From NCBI RefSeq assembly GCF_015999245.1, contig NZ_JAEAMR010000022.1:106411-139375 (forward strand): DNA of 32,965 bases. The letters run 5' to 3'. Shown in pieces: positions 32,180 through 32,965 of the stretch. Positions within the stretch are counted from its first letter, which is position 1; every line of letters starts with the position of its first letter. Position numbers and translations under genes: made by a program. Source of the stretch: Streptomyces sp. AV19. GTDB lineage: Bacteria > Actinomycetota > Actinomycetes > Streptomycetales > Streptomycetaceae. Below the pieces are notes generated by a model. The model was not told the origin of the DNA. It worked only from the letters and a program-made list of their open reading frames with translations, and ran no database searches.

Positions 32180-32659
32180 TCAGGAAGTCGCCCTCGCCCG
32201 GGACGCGGTGATCTCCGCCTCGGCGGCGGCGCGGTCGGCCCAGCGGGCGCCGTCCACCGACTTGCCGGGCTCCAGCTCCTTGTAGACCTCGAAGAAGTGC
32301 TGGATCTCCAGCCGGTCGAACTGCGGGAGGTGGCGCAGGTCGCGCAGGTGTTCATGGCGCGGGTCGCCGGCGGGGACGCAGAGGATCTTGGCGTCCTCGC
32401 CCGCCTCGTCGTACATGCGGAACATCCCGATCGCCCGGCAGCGGATCACCACGCCGGGGAAGGTGGCCTCGCCGGAGAGCACGAGGGCGTCCAGGGGCTC
32501 GCCGTCGGCGCCGAGCGTTCCGTCGACGTAGCCGTAGTCGGCCGGGTAGCGGGTGGAGGTGAAGAGCAGCCGGTCGAGCCGGATGCGGCCGAGCGCGTGG
32601 TCCATCTCGTACTTGTTGCGGCTGCCTTGCGGGATTTCCACGACGACGTCGAAGTCCAC
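32180..32659 (-). CDS. ppa: Inorganic pyrophosphatase (family I)
   Basis: A 159-residue soluble family I pyrophosphatase. EIPQGSRNKYEMDH, RYPADYGYVDGTL, DGEPLDALVLSGEATFPG and the acidic metal ligands in MYDEAGEDAKILCVP are all present. It hydrolyses pyrophosphate to phosphate and so pulls biosynthetic reactions, including amino-acid adenylation, forward. The start is the GTG at 32659 (MDFDVVVEIP), preceded by GAGGAG with a five-base spacer; an in-frame ATG at 32695 would add 12 residues not found in the family. The glycosyltransferase gene follows closely on the same strand. Confidence 0.95.
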   Translation of the reverse strand: MDFDVVVEIPQGSRNKYEMDHALGRIRLDRLLFTSTRYPADYGYVDGTLGADGEPLDALVLSGEATFPGVVIRCRAIGMFRMYDEAGEDAKILCVPAGDPRHEHLRDLRHLPQFDRLEIQHFFEVYKELEPGKSVDGARWADRAAAEAEITASRARATS

Positions 32660-32965
32660 GGGGGCTCCTCGCTCGGGTAGATGACGGCCCGTCACCTTTG
32701 ACGCGGCCGCGTCCCATGGTGGCGCGACGGGCGGCCGGGCACCATGGTGCCTGCGGGGTGGGGGGTTTGCCCCTGGCCCGCCCTTTCACCGTTTCTTCCG
32801 GGCTCCGCCCTCGGCCCGGCACCGCGCTCCGCGCGGTGAGCGGGGGCTCCGCCCCCTGCGCCCCTGCACCCCTGCCAGGGCTGCGCCCCTGGACCCCCCT
32901 TGCGGGGCTGCGCCCCTGCGCCCCGCTTCGGGGCTCCGCCCCGGACCCCGTGTCGCGGCTTCGCC
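32660..32965. repeat. Repeat-bearing intergenic end of the window
   Basis: After the ppa promoter region (first 80 bases or so) comes the core TTTCACCGTTTC (32784-32795) followed by CTTCCGGG, as at 7634. Next is a diverged copy of the 40-bp module seen at 7671-7710 (GCACCGCGCTCCGCGCGGT). Then short CTGCGCCCCTG-type repeats run to the window end. No gene is supported. Confidence 0.7.

Overview
The window is chromosomal DNA of a Streptomyces-like actinomycete. It is very GC-rich with G/C at most third codon positions. It uses GTG and TTG starts, carries a SsgA-family sporulation protein and a WhiJ-type XRE/DUF397 pair, and has the short intergenic repeats common in Streptomyces. No rRNA, tRNA or CRISPR array was recognised.

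Left part (1-7.5 kb): the most distinctive locus. A 1323-residue Pls-type non-ribosomal peptide synthetase (adenylation - carrier - six membrane helices with three tandem soluble acyl-transfer modules) has the architecture and almost the length of epsilon-poly-L-lysine synthetase. It is followed after 1 nt by an exported M1 zinc peptidase, the expected place for a polymer-degrading or self-protection enzyme. My reading of the specificity pocket (DAESIGTVVK) fits a cationic amino acid, most likely lysine. An ABC-F ATPase lies upstream, and the 297-bp leader of pls is rich in palindromes and direct repeats.

Middle part (7.5-18.2 kb): a repeat-filled gap, an unrecognised 321-residue protein, a D-amino-acid-oxidase-type flavoenzyme, a secreted CocE/S15 Xaa-Pro peptidase, a methyltransferase, a second secreted M1 peptidase, a MerR-type regulator with a candidate operator inside its own promoter, a DUF4097 lipoprotein and a second, longer DAO-type flavoenzyme.

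18.5-24.5 kb: a minus-strand acyl-CoA degradation cluster: alpha-methylacyl-CoA racemase, acyl-CoA dehydrogenase, thiolase, and a fused enoyl-CoA hydratase/3-hydroxyacyl-CoA dehydrogenase. Its promoter region carries a near-perfect KstR-type operator. The roles fit oxidation of methyl-branched acyl chains.

Right part (24.5-33 kb): a YjbR protein, the WhiJ-like pair in lower-GC DNA, a DapA-family aldolase, and an endonuclease V gene (nfi) split by a decayed IS607-family element. The element sits exactly at a GG dinucleotide, and removing it restores a full nfi frame. Next come a YciI protein, a frameshifted sensor-kinase remnant, the SsgA-like gene with a TTG start, a polytopic glycosyltransferase and inorganic pyrophosphatase.
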